Of a stretch of DNA of 64,000 nucleotides, positions 47,323 to 58,744 are shown piece after piece. Origin of the DNA: Bryum argenteum (Eukaryota > Streptophyta > Bryopsida > Bryales > Bryaceae); NCBI GenBank assembly GCA_037043015.1, contig CM073321.1, positions 19,403,001 through 19,467,000 on the forward strand, given 5' to 3'. The notes under the pieces were generated by a model that had not been told where the DNA came from, did not search any database, and saw nothing but the letters and a program-made list of their open reading frames with translations. The position numbers and the translations under genes were made by a program. The first letter of the stretch is position 1. Each line of letters begins with the position of its first letter.

Positions 47323-49007
47323 ATTTGGAGGTTTTGGATGAAGTTAACACCAAGTATCCTATGGACCTATACCATGCCAAGGTTGAATCAAATTAACACC
47401 AAGTATTTTCTTCCATGTAAATCCAAGTTCCATGTGGCTTCTTTCATGATTTAATATATTTAATACGGTTAGAGAAAATAATAAAACCACCTCCTCCCCC
47501 CTTTAGTATAACTTCCTCTATTACTTAGCATCCTACAAAGTCAAAGTAAATCATAACATGTAGATACGTTTCTTTTACGGGAAATTTTGTTCTTCCATAA
47601 TTTTTATAAGGTCTTTTTTAGTCAACACAAGTTTTAAAATCGTTATCTCTTTCCACAAATCTATTTTCCGTATATCATTCAATATTCTACTCATTCAAAT
47701 GACTTACAAGTAAATGATGACCTATAGATGACATATCCCCACGATTTTCTAAATAACACCATCATTTCCATAGGGTCATCATTAGGTAGTCTAAGGGTTT
47801 AAATTATCCTCTTACCCCCTTTATCTATTTTTTCTTATGTTTTGAAGTTTTGGTGTTTCTAAGTGCTTGCAATCTAAATCCACCCTATAGATCCTTTACT
47901 CCAACGATTTTTTTTTATAGCTCCATCATGTTCATAAGGTAGTTATTACATAGTCCAATTCTTTTTAAAATATTTTTTCTCTCCATTTAACTATTTTTTA
48001 TCTATTACTTAAAGCTCTACTTACTTCGAAAATTCTATATTAATTTGGGAAAAATAGTACAGGTTGTCCTATAGTATTTTTGATGGTTCCATCATTTTTA
48101 TATGATCCATATTACCTACACTAAATAGGTAGATTGGTGTTAGATACACTAATATACATAAATAGGCTATAAGTTTTTACTATTAGTCAATATTTGTACC
48201 CTCTACAAAGGTGAAGATGGGGATCCTTACATAGTATTGGAATCGATACTCTTGGTAAAATTTTTATCCCAAAAGTAAAATCTTGTAGCATTTTCAAATC
48301 TTATAAAAATCTAACACTAATGTACTTATTTAGTGTAGTCCAAATGTTCAAATTACATTCCCCACTTTGTTTTCGTATGCATGTGCGCACAACGCCTACT
48401 TTCACATGACTATTTAATTTTTGGGAATTCGGGAAAAATACTTTCATTCCTGCTGTGCCCCTAAGATTTATATTATATTTTTTACACAATATGAATCACC
48501 TAGGAAAGTTATCAACACCCCTTCTACTCCCTTTTTACTTATATATTTACATATTCCCCCGTGCTTCAGACCCCGCAATTCAAATATCCCCATATAAACT
48601 CAACCACTTAGTTCGCATTCTCCCATGGTTTTATGAATTCTTCCATTACATTTATGAGGCCCTTATTACCTAATTCAAGTGTTCGTATCACCTCCTGTAT
48701 GCTTTCATTCTCTTTTCCCTTATCATTCGAAGTTGTGGTGGGTGCACCTAAATTATGACATATGGATGCGATTTCCCTATGGTTTTTTTTATGATTCGAT
48801 CATTTTCATAGGGTCATTATTAGGAAGTCCAAGTATTAAAATCACATTATTGCCCCATATATATATATGTATTTTTTTTATTTTTTTTTGTTTTTAGTTT
48901 TGATGGTTCCAAATACTTGCCACCAAAAGTCATTATATACATTCGTTACTACTTTGATAATTCTGACACACACGCTGGGAGGAAGGTTAGTCCTTGCCCA
49001 TGAGCTG
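47323..49007. other. AT-rich insert between two array C blocks
   Basis: About 1.7 kb has no gene and no counterpart in the compact E2 arrangement. The C blocks on either side (47066-47322 and 49008-49355) are very similar, so it may be an insertion into, or a duplication around, one block. Confidence 0.5.
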
Positions 49008-49355
49008 GACCGGCGGTCGCCCAGTGACCTACGGTCGCCCACCAGCTGGATCGGCGGTCGCCCCAGCGACCGACGTTCGCCCGTCCGCTGCATCGGCGGT
49101 CGCGCGATCCAGAGGTCGCGACCCCACGCATACGTCGCGCCCTCCCATTTGGAGGTCGCACCCTCTAACCGATGGTCTCCCACCAGGTGGACCGGCGGTC
49201 GCCCATCCGCTGGATCGGCGGTCCCTCCAGCGACCGACGTTCGCCCATCGGGTGGATCGGCGGTCGCCCTGGCGACCGACGCTCGCCCTTCAGCTGGATC
49301 GGCGGTCGCCCTAGAACCAGGGTTAAATATACGCGCGCAGACACCGCCAGTCGCC
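49008..49355. repeat. Array C block upstream of WCH d
   Basis: About fourteen units alternate GGATCGGCGGTCGCCC and GCGACCGACGTTCGCCC. It ends about 240 bp before the start codon of the d gene. Confidence 0.9.
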
Positions 49356-49596
49356 ATTTTTCACCTCCACGTGACAGGCCTTGCGCATTGTCTGGTGTCG
49401 ACCTCTGGTTGCCGCCTACTTGTTCGAGCGCTAGAGCGTGCGGTGATTGGCACACACGTGCCACACGTGTGCATTTTACACATACATGCTGCCCGATTTT
49501 CGAGTTTTCTAAATTCTGTGTTAGTCCACGGAATAGATATAACTTTGTTTTGAGTTAGTTTAAAAATTTTCTTCCTTGGTTAGCATTTGGGTGACC

Positions 49597-50301
49597 ATGA
49601 CGCCTAGCCAGGAGCGGAAGATAGCGAGAGACAAGGACCGCAAGAGGAAAGGAAAGAAGCAAAGGAGATTTCACAAGATTCTCATAGATCCCACGCAACA
49701 TGCTTTCCCGGGGTGGGCGCAAGTAGAGGAACCGTGGACCCTTAAGACTTGCAAGTGGTACATTGCTTGGTGCCACATCGGCCATTTGTTTCCACACTAT
49801 CGTCACGAGTTTCATCGCCGCCTGAATTGCGCAAATTTGCACTATTGCCATCACGATGAATTTGTGCAACGATGCATTGAAGTGTGGAAGTTCCTCTACG
49901 CCGGTGTGCATGTGGTGAGCAACGAGGTTTCGTACAGCATAGCACAAATGGTGTACGTGGAGGTAATTTTGCAGAGGGACGTGGATTGGAGGACGTTTAA
50001 AAATTCCCCTCAAACAATTAAGTCAACAGAACCCCATATTCCGCGAGCTCCTTATCCAGCGGCCAACCCACGAGAAGGGCTTACAACACCTAGGGGTTAC
50101 AAAGGAGGAATCCCTGATGAAGACATAGTTTGGTCAGATTCGGAAGAAGAAGGGACTGAAAGGCGAGAAGTGGATGAAGGGGAGTCGAACCAAACGATGG
50201 AGGAAGGTCGAGCACATTTTGGTGAAGGGGGGCCAAGCCAAGTTTGTACAGAAGGGGGGCCAAGCCAACTTTACAATGAAGGGGGCCCAAGCGAAGAATG
50301 A
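49597..50301 (+). CDS. WCH-family protein d, intact
   Basis: An uninterrupted frame of 234 codons starts at ATG 49597. The N terminus is strongly basic (RDKDRKRKGKKQRR). The core is complete: HAFPGWAQVEEPWTLKTCKW, then YIAWCHIGHLFPHYRHEFH, NCANLHYCHHDEFVQRCIEV and MVYVEVILQRDVDW. The tail is acidic (DEDIVWSDSEEEG) and ends in three EGGPS repeats. It lacks the coiled coil of types c and g. Type-d copies lie directly upstream of the transposase in all three hAT elements. The function is unknown. Confidence 0.75.
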   Translation: MTPSQERKIARDKDRKRKGKKQRRFHKILIDPTQHAFPGWAQVEEPWTLKTCKWYIAWCHIGHLFPHYRHEFHRRLNCANLHYCHHDEFVQRCIEVWKFLYAGVHVVSNEVSYSIAQMVYVEVILQRDVDWRTFKNSPQTIKSTEPHIPRAPYPAANPREGLTTPRGYKGGIPDEDIVWSDSEEEGTERREVDEGESNQTMEEGRAHFGEGGPSQVCTEGGPSQLYNEGGPSEE

Positions 50302-50849
50302 CTGATAGTTAGTTAATCACGTTCTTTTAGCAATTGTAGAAAAGTAGTGTACTCAATACCAAACACTAAGTGCAATTGCCATTTTGTATGCAAAAACGTT
50401 GAATGTGAATATGAAGTTTTTGATTTTCTTCAATTTAAATATTCTTGGTGAATGAAATCTCACTATTGCATGTGGTATAAGCATAAAGGAAAAACCTTCA
50501 ATGTCCGAGGTACCGTCATTGATACATGGCAATTTTTATCATTCTTAATTATTTAGGAAATGTGGATTGAGCAATATTCATCCCTTTATTTTTATGATTT
50601 GGAGCAAGAGAAGTTAAAACTCTAGTTTCTAATATGAGTCCTTATTGTTCTCTCTCTTGCCTTCACATGTTCCCTTTATTTTTATTATTTTTTTTTCTTT
50701 TCAAAAGAAAAGCATTATTGCGAATCAAACATTTTTGAGCCACATGGTCTCCGGGATTCTAGTTAATAATAGCTGTACTGCGTGGACCATGGATATTGAC
50801 TTGGAGAGTAAAGTGTTCTTCGTCGGAACAATCTGTCATCGCTATGGCG
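50302..50849. other. 3' flank of WCH d and spacer before the transposase
   Basis: No gene is seen. The stretch aligns with E2 36900-36230 (inverted), apart from the MITE-like insert present only in E2. A shared segment, GAGCCACATGGTCTCCGGGA, is near 50740. Confidence 0.6.
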
Positions 50850-51015
50850 ACCGGCGGTCTAGGGCTAGGGCGACCGGCGGTCTAGCTAGCGCGATGAAGT
50901 CAAGGCCAGGGCGACCGCCGGTTCACATGGCGCGACAGCGTTGTTGTTAGGGCGACCGCCGATCTGGCTGTGGCGACCGCCGATTTGGCTGTGGCGACCG
51001 CCGATCTGGCTGTGG
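50850..51015. repeat. Array C block upstream of the E1 transposase
   Basis: About seven units (GGCGACCGGCGGTCTAG, GGCGACCGCCGATCTGGCTG) end 180 bp before the transposase start codon. Confidence 0.9.
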
Positions 51016-51195
51016 AGTATATAAGGAGTCGTTCACAGGCTCGAAGCCACTTTCCTTTGCGCTTGGCCCGTTGTCTTGGGTCTCCCCATGAGAAGCCCCC
51101 TGCTCGGTCTATATGTGCAAAGAGTAACTTGAGCCCTTGTAGTGCGTGTTGTCGTCACTGGTTTCATTGCAGCGGCGGAGGTGCGGTTCCAGAAC

Positions 51196-54100
51196 ATGGA
51201 GCATTCTTCCCAATCCAACGGGGTACCAGATAATAGAAGAGACACTCGCATATGGGACGAGTGGCTACGAGTATCCACGGAACGGAACGACAAGCCAAAT
51301 ACTCGCGTGTGCTTATTCTGTGGGAAAAGCACAGTCTTTGTAAGGCAACGAGCATTAGCTCATTTCGGATATCCTCACAATTCCCCATTATCCCGGGGTA
51401 TGAGGTTGCCCCGTGGAGTTCTCGAGCTATTCCGTGACTGCGGAGGGATAGTTCCAAAGAACAACATTTCTTATGCGGATGTTGTTCCTGACTCACGAGT
51501 GGATGCCGGCATACCATATGCGGCAAGGGAAACTACAGAGAACATAGATACCCCTCGCATCAACTCTGTACAAGTGCCATCCCCTAACCTAAGGTCTAAT
51601 CAGGTGCCATCTTCTAACAAGGGGAGTCATGGCAGCAATGGACAAAGGATCTCTACACTCTCTAGTGGACGGCGACATGGGCAAAGGAGTATGGAGGATA
51701 GTTTTGATCTTGCCATTAGGCAAAATTTGGATGCAAAGTGGGCTTCATTTTTCTATGAGGCAAACATTGCATTCAATGTCGTACGACATCCAGCATTCAT
51801 AAGTGCCGTTCAAGAGACAGCAAAGGCCAGTATTGGTGGATATCAACCACCCTCGTATCATGCTATTAGGACTACGATGCTCGATGCGAAGAAGGCAGCT
51901 GTGCAAAGGTCGGTAGAGGATCGAACAAAACTTTCTATCGAGAAGTACGGAGGAACTATATGCTCAGATGGGTGGTCCGATGTCACAAGCAGACCACTCA
52001 TTAACATGATGCTTGTTTGCCCAGTGGGAGAGGTGTTTTTGGGATCAGTGGATACTACAGGGAAGAAAAAGGACATTGCTTATGCGGCAAATGAAATGGC
52101 GAAGTACATAGAGGAGGTTGGACCACAAAACATCGTGCAGATATGCACCGACAATGCAAGCTCCATGTTAGGTGCTGTGGAGAAGTTGCAGATAGACTAT
52201 CCTCACTTGTATGGACAAGGTTGTGCGGCACATATTCTAGACCTCCTTCTGGGAGATTGGGGGAAAGAGGCGTAGGTTAAGCAATTGGTGGAGCAAGCCA
52301 AGAGAGTGTGCACATTTATTAAGGGGTCCCACGTCCCCCTTGCTCTATTCAGGAAGTAATCGCCGAAGCTGCAGCTCAAGGTACCACCTTAGACTCGATT
52401 TGCAACAAACTACTTGATGATAGAGCGGTTGTTAAAGCTACAACAACCTCTGAACAACATGGTGATCGATGCGGAGTGGCATGTGTTTGTCCAAACATTG
52501 TTCAACAGGCAAAACAGTCACCAGTTACAGACAAAGGCAAGGAATGTGCGGATTAGCATTAGGAGCGATGAGTTCTGGGAGAATTGTTCGAAGTTTGTGA
52601 AAGTAGTTGAACCAGTACTCCTAGCTCTTCGGGAGTTCGACGGGGAAGTACCAGCCATGCCCAGGGCGTATGTGATCATGTCGGACGTTAAGGAACACGT
52701 GTTCTCTTTGCGTGAACCTCCATTCGAACTATCCCCCGACATTGCTACAAAATACGAGGATGCATTTCAAAAACGATGGGAGATGATGCTCACGGACCTC
52801 CACTATGCAAACTGACTTTGTTGAACCCTTATTTGACAAATATTGGAGCAATTCAAAACAATGGAGAAGCAAGAAGAGCTTTAAACCGGGTCATAAGGAA
52901 GCTTAGCGCCCCAATGGGAGTGGTCTATGAGGAAGTGGTGCGGGAACTCATACAATATGAGGAGAGGACGGGTCCATTTAACACCAATTCGTAGGCCCCC
53001 GATCCAGCTCACTCGTGACTTGTTACCACATCAATGGTGGCATCAAGTCGGGGAATGCCTTGCCAAAAATTGCGAAGAGGATTTTGGCATTGACATGTTC
53101 AGACTTCATCATGTGAGAGGAATTGGAGCATGTACTCTTTCGTGCACAACAAAGTGAGGAATCGGTTGTCAACTTCCAAAGCGAGAGGACCTTGTGTACA
53201 TCTATCGAACGCCAAACTTGAGCGCGAGAAAACGTACCAAATCGCCGAGAACGTGGTACGAAAATTACTTAGAAGAAGAGGACTCGACGAAGAAGACTAC
53301 TATGTACCCGACAATGAATGGGATGATGGTGTATTCATGGATAACCCGGAGGCGGATGACGACAATTATGTCAATGACGGTAGCGAACACGACGACCTAG
53401 AGAATTGGAACGACAACGAAGGAAACATGACTATTCATGTCAAGGACCCGTTTGAGTTCAATGACGACCAGGATGTTCCACAACCGCCTCGCCCGGTTTG
53501 CGGTATTTGCCAACGACACGAAGGGAGAAGGAGTGGCAAATTTACAACTCAAGAGAGTACCGCCTAGCGAAACAAGACTTGGTAAACCGGATGGATGAAG
53601 AGAACATTGGTCCACTTAAAGGCGACCCACACACTCTAACAACGACGATAAACTTGAGAGTGTGAAGGGCACGGTTACCACGACAGGAGTTCAAATGGAC
53701 CAAATTAAAGTGGAACCTAACGATGTATCCAATTCAGGTTGCATGGAAGTGGGGTCACCTAGAGTTTCAACCATTCGATCAAGGAATTCAACTCTTAACG
53801 GAGATGACTCCGATGTACCTCTACAACAATTGTTCCCAAGGGTTACCCAACCCAAAGGGGCCCATACAACTCGTATGGTATTGCCGAAGATGGAGGTCAA
53901 GATAGAACCAACAAGTCCAATATGCAACGGGGCATTGGCAGTGGCACGAGACGTCGGGCCATCTACACAACCTCGCAATCGTATTACACGAGGCCATAAG
54001 CGTTTGAGGAAGGCACACGATCGACGATGGCGGAAAGGAGCACGCGTACATGAAGAAGTCCATGCTGGGATTGCTTCATCCAATAATCCGAATACACGTA

Positions 54101-54360
54101 CAATGCGCCATCTACCACTGAACGCAAACGGGATCACTAATGCTTCACGGCCCTTGAAGCGCCTCGTTACACTGAACAAGAAAACAACCACGGACACGGA
54201 ATTGCGCAATTTGGCGAGTGAGGTTGAGTGTGAAGTACGCAATGAGACAGAGGATGAAGACGAGGATGGCGACCAAAGCACTGATGACTCTCTAGGTGAA
54301 ACCGATCCAAACGCAGATGAAGTATCAAGCGACGATACGTATACATTGAAGGATACCTAA
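51196..54360 (+). pseudogene. hAT transposase of E1 (several stops and frameshifts)
   Basis: It starts at ATG 51196 (MEHSSQSNGV). A BED-type zinc finger (RVCLFCGKSTVFVRQRALAH) comes first. The DUF659/RNase H catalytic part follows (ICSDGWSDVTSRPLINMML; IVQICTDNASSM; GCAAHILDLLL), with both early Asp residues kept. TAG at 52273, TAA near 52358, TAG near 52390 and a +2 frameshift near 52805 break it. The dimerisation region (SSCERNWSMYSFVHNKVRNR) lies at 53100-53180. A long C-terminal extension (53662-54360) carries two sumoylation-type motifs (IKVEP, VKIEP), a basic RGHKRLRKAHDRR segment and an acidic tail. Canonical hAT transposases end after the dimerisation region, so the extension is unusual. 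Confidence 0.85.
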
Positions 54361-54734
54361 AGACGGGTTATTAGAATTTTGTTATTTTGGATTGGAAGCA
54401 CGAAGTTCATTGTTAGTACTCGGTACAATACTACAATGTACTGCAAGTAGGGCAACTATTAGCTTACAATACTTTGGTATCCTAGTATGTTTCGGGAGTA
54501 TAATACATATAGTTTGGTATATGTAATAGTTACATCATATATATGAATACTATGATTATAGACATGAGCAAATTTGTACTATGAAATGCACCATTGACCT
54601 TGTTTCCAATTAAAAATGTATTCATAAAAATGCTTTGAAGCTCATTTTGTACCAATATGGATATATTTTTCTTGTTTCATATACAACTATAGTGCTGGTC
54701 ACCACACACATCGCCACATGGGCGCTAACCCCAG
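54361..54734. other. Transposase 3' flank
   Basis: AT-rich, with no gene. Likely the 3' untranslated region and terminator of the transposase. Confidence 0.5.
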
Positions 54735-54970
54735 GGCGACCGCCGATAGCCATAAGCGACCGACGATCGCCCTGGGCGATCGTCGGTCGCTAAGTACTAG
54801 ACCGGCGGTCGCCTAATAGCGGTTGTCAGGGCGACCGCCGGTCTCCATACTGGACCGCCGGTCGCCTTCTCGCGGCAGCCAGGGCGATCGGCGGTCGCAG
54901 TAGGCGACCGACGTTCGCCTCGGTGCGACCGCCAGTCGCCTAGCGAGGTCGCCCACCGGCGGTCGCCCAC
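54735..54970. repeat. Array C block, E1 right subterminal
   Basis: About ten units (GGGCGACCGCCGATAGCC, GCGACCGACGATCGCCCTGG, GACCGGCGGTCGCC) lie about 200 bp inside the right terminus, mirroring the left block at 37133-37410. Confidence 0.9.
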
Positions 54971-55160
54971 TGTGAAGTGTATTTTGATTTTCCACGTCAT
55001 TATCAACCCTACGCCACGTAGGAAAATAGCTTTTTACCTCAAGGTAAATCTCAGCAAGTTTTTTACTATGTAATTTTTGGTACGGTCGACATTTTCGTCG
55101 ACTCGACGTCTAACAGACATGTCTAATACAACAAATCACACAGAAATTCCCAAAATTGTG

Positions 55161-55178
55161 TCTAATAAGACAACCCTG
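55161..55178. repeat. E1 right terminal inverted repeat
   Basis: TCTAATAAGACAACCCTG is the exact inverse complement of the left end. Confidence 0.92.
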
Positions 55179-55186
55179 GCTTGGCC
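55179..55186. repeat. Target-site duplication of E1, right copy
   Basis: GCTTGGCC is identical to 36923-36930. Confidence 0.92.
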
Positions 55187-55819
55187 CCCTTCATTCAAAC
55201 ATGCTTCATCTTCATCCATTGTTTGGTTTGACTCTTCTTCATCCACTTCACACCTCTGGTTGCTTTCATCATCCGATTCCAACCAAACTATATCCTCATC
55301 AGGGATTCCTTCTCTGAAACCCCTAGGCGTTGTATAACCTTCTCGTGGATTCTGTGATGGAAAAGGTGCTCGTGGAATGACGGGTTCTATTAGCTTTGTC
55401 ACTTGAGGCGTTCTTTTTAACGTCCTCCAATCCACCTCCCTCTCTAAAATTATCTCCACATACACCATTAGTAGTATGTTGTACAAAACATCGTTGCTCA
55501 CCACATGCTTGCCGCCATAGAGAAACCTCCACACTTCAATACATCGTTGCTCAAAGTCATCGTGGTTGCAATAGTATAAATTTGCGCAATTCAGGAGGCA
55601 GTGATACTCGTGACAATAGTGTAGAAACAAATGGCCGATGTGGCACCAAGCAATGTAATACTTGGCAGTCTTTTGGTCCCACGGTCCCTCTACTGTCTTC
55701 TACCCAGGAAAAGCATGTTGTGTCGCATCTAAGAGAATCTTGTGAAATCTCCTTTGCTTCTTTTCTTTCCTCTTGCGTTTCCTGTCTTTTTCTTTCTTCC
55801 GCTCTCGGCCGTTCGTCAT
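55179..55819 (-). pseudogene. WCH-family gene e (type d of E2), 5' part, interrupted by E1
   Basis: It starts at ATG 55819 (MTNGRERKKEKDRKRKRKEK). One stop replaces the Trp of FPGW. The core continues: YYIAWCHIGHLFLHYCHEYH, then NCANLYYCNHDDFEQRCIEV and MVYVEIILEREVDW. PRAPFPSQNPREGYTTPRGF and an acidic linker lead to DEACLNEGGQA, where E1 begins. Homology to the d gene of E1 resumes at 36930 across the E1 insertion, in the same phase of the GGPS repeats. Confidence 0.85.
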
Positions 55820-56099
55820 TGTTACGCGAATGTTGACGAACTAAAAATCTATAATCAAAACTCTAAACGAAGCTTTATATATTCTATAAAAGAACACATA
55901 ATTTGAAAAACTAATTGTTGAATCTATTGCGTCCACGGGTGGCACGTTTGTGTTATTGTGTGGCACATGTGTGTGAATCACTGCGCGTTCGAGCACTCGT
56001 GGAAGCAGGTGACAACCATTAGTCAACACGAGACAATGCAAAAATGCACAACATGTGGAGGTGAGAAATGGCGACTGCCGGTGTGGGCGATCACTTTTG

Positions 56100-56290
56100 T
56101 ACCCAGCCTGCTAGGGCGATTGGCGGTCCACCAGATGGGCGCGATCGTAAGAGGGCAACTGGCGGTCCACCTGATGGACGCGAGCGTAAGAAGGCAATCG
56201 GCGGTCCATTCAATGGGCGCAATCGTAAAAAGGCGACCAGCGGTCTATTGTTCAAGGCGATAAGCGCTTGCCTTGACGAGGCAACTGCCG
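56100..56290. repeat. Array C block of E2, upstream of WCH e (degenerate)
   Basis: Units GGGCGATTGGCGGTCCACC, AGGCAATCGGCGGTCC and AGGCGACCAGCGGTC recur every 35-40 bp with a conserved GATGGGCGCGATCGTAAG spacer. Confidence 0.8.
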
Positions 56291-56839
56291 GTTCAGTTTC
56301 CAAGGACTCGGGGACGCATGTTTCGACGCCCGGTCGATTTTTGAGCCGCCTCCCCCCTTTCTCGAATATGTGGTTCCCCCTCTTATATTTGAATTCATGT
56401 AGGATTCTACTGAATCATGACACATAGATGTTTTACGGGTTTGTCCAAATTTGTATTGGCTCTAGATAATTGGAAGTAAATTCCACCATATTGATACGTA
56501 ACTCCTATAACTTAGTTACGATTCCAAATTTTTATTAGTTATTATTCATTACTTAATCCCTGCTAAAAACCAATTGGAGTATTTCAAAAATTAAAATACA
56601 AACATATCATATAATCATGAAGGTACACTGTATAACATCCAACCTTCAACATATCTTGCAACTTTTGATTCAAAAATATTTTTTTTGGAAATAACCAACT
56701 CGCAAGCATCTTTTTAAAATTTCAACCCCTTAACTCTAATCTTCTTCCATTGTACTTCTACTTTTAGCGGCCGCTTCATTTAGGTCCTCCCAACTATCAT
56801 TCACACGATGCTCTCTCCAACCAGACTTGCTTTGTTCTC

Positions 56840-58422
56840 CTTAGTAGCATTTGCAAAGTTTCTCCGTTGTCCTATTTGCAATATATGGATCTTCAATGCT
56901 TGCGTTTATCGACCTCTCCTCATCTGCGCGCACTAGTAGCTTTTTGACCAACTCCTCAGCTGTTTCACTTTCTTGGGAACTTTGACCCTCTTCTGCAATT
57001 TCAATGCAATCGAGTGGATTGATTACTAGCTTTTCTTTCTTCTCCTTCAATCTTCTTGATGCTTGACTACTAGCCAATTCCACATTTTTGATGTTAGTGC
57101 TCAAGACATTGCATGCTTTAAAGAATGCCTTTATCTTCTTTGTACTTTGACCTTGGTCCTTGGCTCCTGCAACCATAATCTCCTCCTCGCGACTCCAATC
57201 ATTGACCAAAAACCATTCGTCGACCCCCATATATCTCATTACTTCTTTAAAACTTTTGACTGCTCTATGAGTTTTAAATAATAATCCACCAGCTCCTCGG
57301 CATTGGGAGCTTGAAAGACATTCGTCGTAACATCTCTACTCTTAAGTTTTGCATCGTTGAGTTTTTAAATGTCATGGTCAAGTTTGACACACTTTCTATC
57401 TTTCAATGCCAAAGCATGAAAGAAGTCATGGAATTCCTCCCCAGCCATCTTAATCTCCTCCTTGCAGTTATCTATGGCTTCCTCCATAAGGTTATCATTG
57501 ATGACTAATAAAACTTCCTTCTCCTGTTCAACTTCTTCATTCTCTCCTCTTTTAGTCCCTTCAGTTGTTTCCATTGTATATTCTTGAGTCCCCTCCTCTA
57601 TGCTAACATTTGTTTAAGGATGGGCGCTCATACTAGGTCCAATACTAATTTGGATGGGACCCAAGCCTTCTGCACCAAACATTCCTTCAACCCCCATGTA
57701 TTCATTGACATCAGCTTCTCATTCAATTTGTGGGTCATCAACGTTCTTCACATGTGCATTAGTCACCTCCGAATCCCGCACGATTGATTCACCCAAAAGA
57801 AAGTCTTGTAGGTCACAAATATAAACTTCTAAAAGAGGAGTATGATGCTCCTGCTCTTAAACCTCTTCTTCATGAGAATTAGGATTTTCCCAAACATACA
57901 CTTTATCTGCATCTCCATCTTTCCAATTCTTTGCCGCTAAAAGACCTTCTTGTGGCTTTTCTGTCAATGGAGCTCTTGGAATGTCTTGCTTGGTTGGATG
58001 GAAGATTTGTGGCGTTTTATTTAATGAGCTTGAATCTACCACTTTCTCTAGTATTACCTCCGCATACACCATATGAGCAATATAATACGAAACCTTGTTC
58101 TTGGTGACATTTTTGCCTTTATAAAGGAATTCCACACTTCATTACATCGGTGTACAAATTTGTCAAGCTTGCAATAGTGCGGATTTGCAGCATTTAATTT
58201 GATGTGCGACTCATGTCGAAAGTGTGGAAACAACTTGCCGATGTGGCAACAAGCAATGTATTTCTTGACTATTTTCTGATTCCAAACACCCTCTTCGGTC
58301 TCCCACCCGAGAAGTGCGCGTTGAGTGGCATCTTGTAGAATACGGTGATTCCTCTTTTACTTCTTTCCTTTCTTGTTGCCTTGTTGGTTGAGTATTCTTT
58401 TACGTTCTGCAACTATACTCAT
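56840..58422 (-). pseudogene. WCH-family gene f (type c of E2)
   Basis: It starts at ATG 58422 (MSIVAERKRILNQQ). The core is recognisable (LGWETEEGVWNQKIVKKYIA, CCHIGKLFPHFRHESH, NAANPHYCKLDKFVHRC, MVYAEVILEKVVDS) but crosses a TAA in the basic segment and frame changes. The acidic middle and the coiled-coil part (EEFHDFFHALALKDRKCVKL; MRYMGVDEWFLVNDWSREEE) follow in the same order as in the c gene of E1. Confidence 0.75.
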
Positions 58423-58744
58423 TGTTATCTTTGTACTAACTAATTAGAAAACCATATATTAAGCTATATTCAGAAGTCTTACCTAGCACTATATTGCCTT
58501 GCCTATAGATGGGCACTAATCACATTTTCAATTACAAACATAATTAACAACATATTCTTCCAAGAGTATCTTCAATCTACGGCTATGGTGTGATGTTTGA
58601 CGCACAACTCCCAAAATAGTGAAGTCCAAGTTCCTAGAGCAATCGTGCAAGCAGGTGACAACTTTGAGTTGACACCTTGCGATTCGCAAGAGTACGGAAG
58701 GTGAAGTGTAAAGTGGTGACTGCGGCTAAGGGCGACTACATATT

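Larger units (their letters stand above)
36931..55178 (+). mobile_element. E1: 18.2-kb compound hAT transposon with cargo genes
   Basis: The left end CAGGGTTGTCTTATTAGA (36931-36948) is repeated perfectly and inverted at 55161-55178, with 8-bp GCTTGGCC duplications on both sides. Both subterminal regions share GACGTCGA, ATGTCGA and CCTACGTGG motifs, then reach array C about 200 bp in. Contents in order: kinase (-), WCH h (+), WCH g (-), WCH c (+), WCH d (+), hAT transposase (+), with array C blocks beside each. It interrupts the type-d WCH gene of E2. Autonomous hAT elements are usually 3-5 kb, so this is very large. The transposase is broken, so movement may have relied on another source or predates the lesions. 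Confidence 0.9.
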
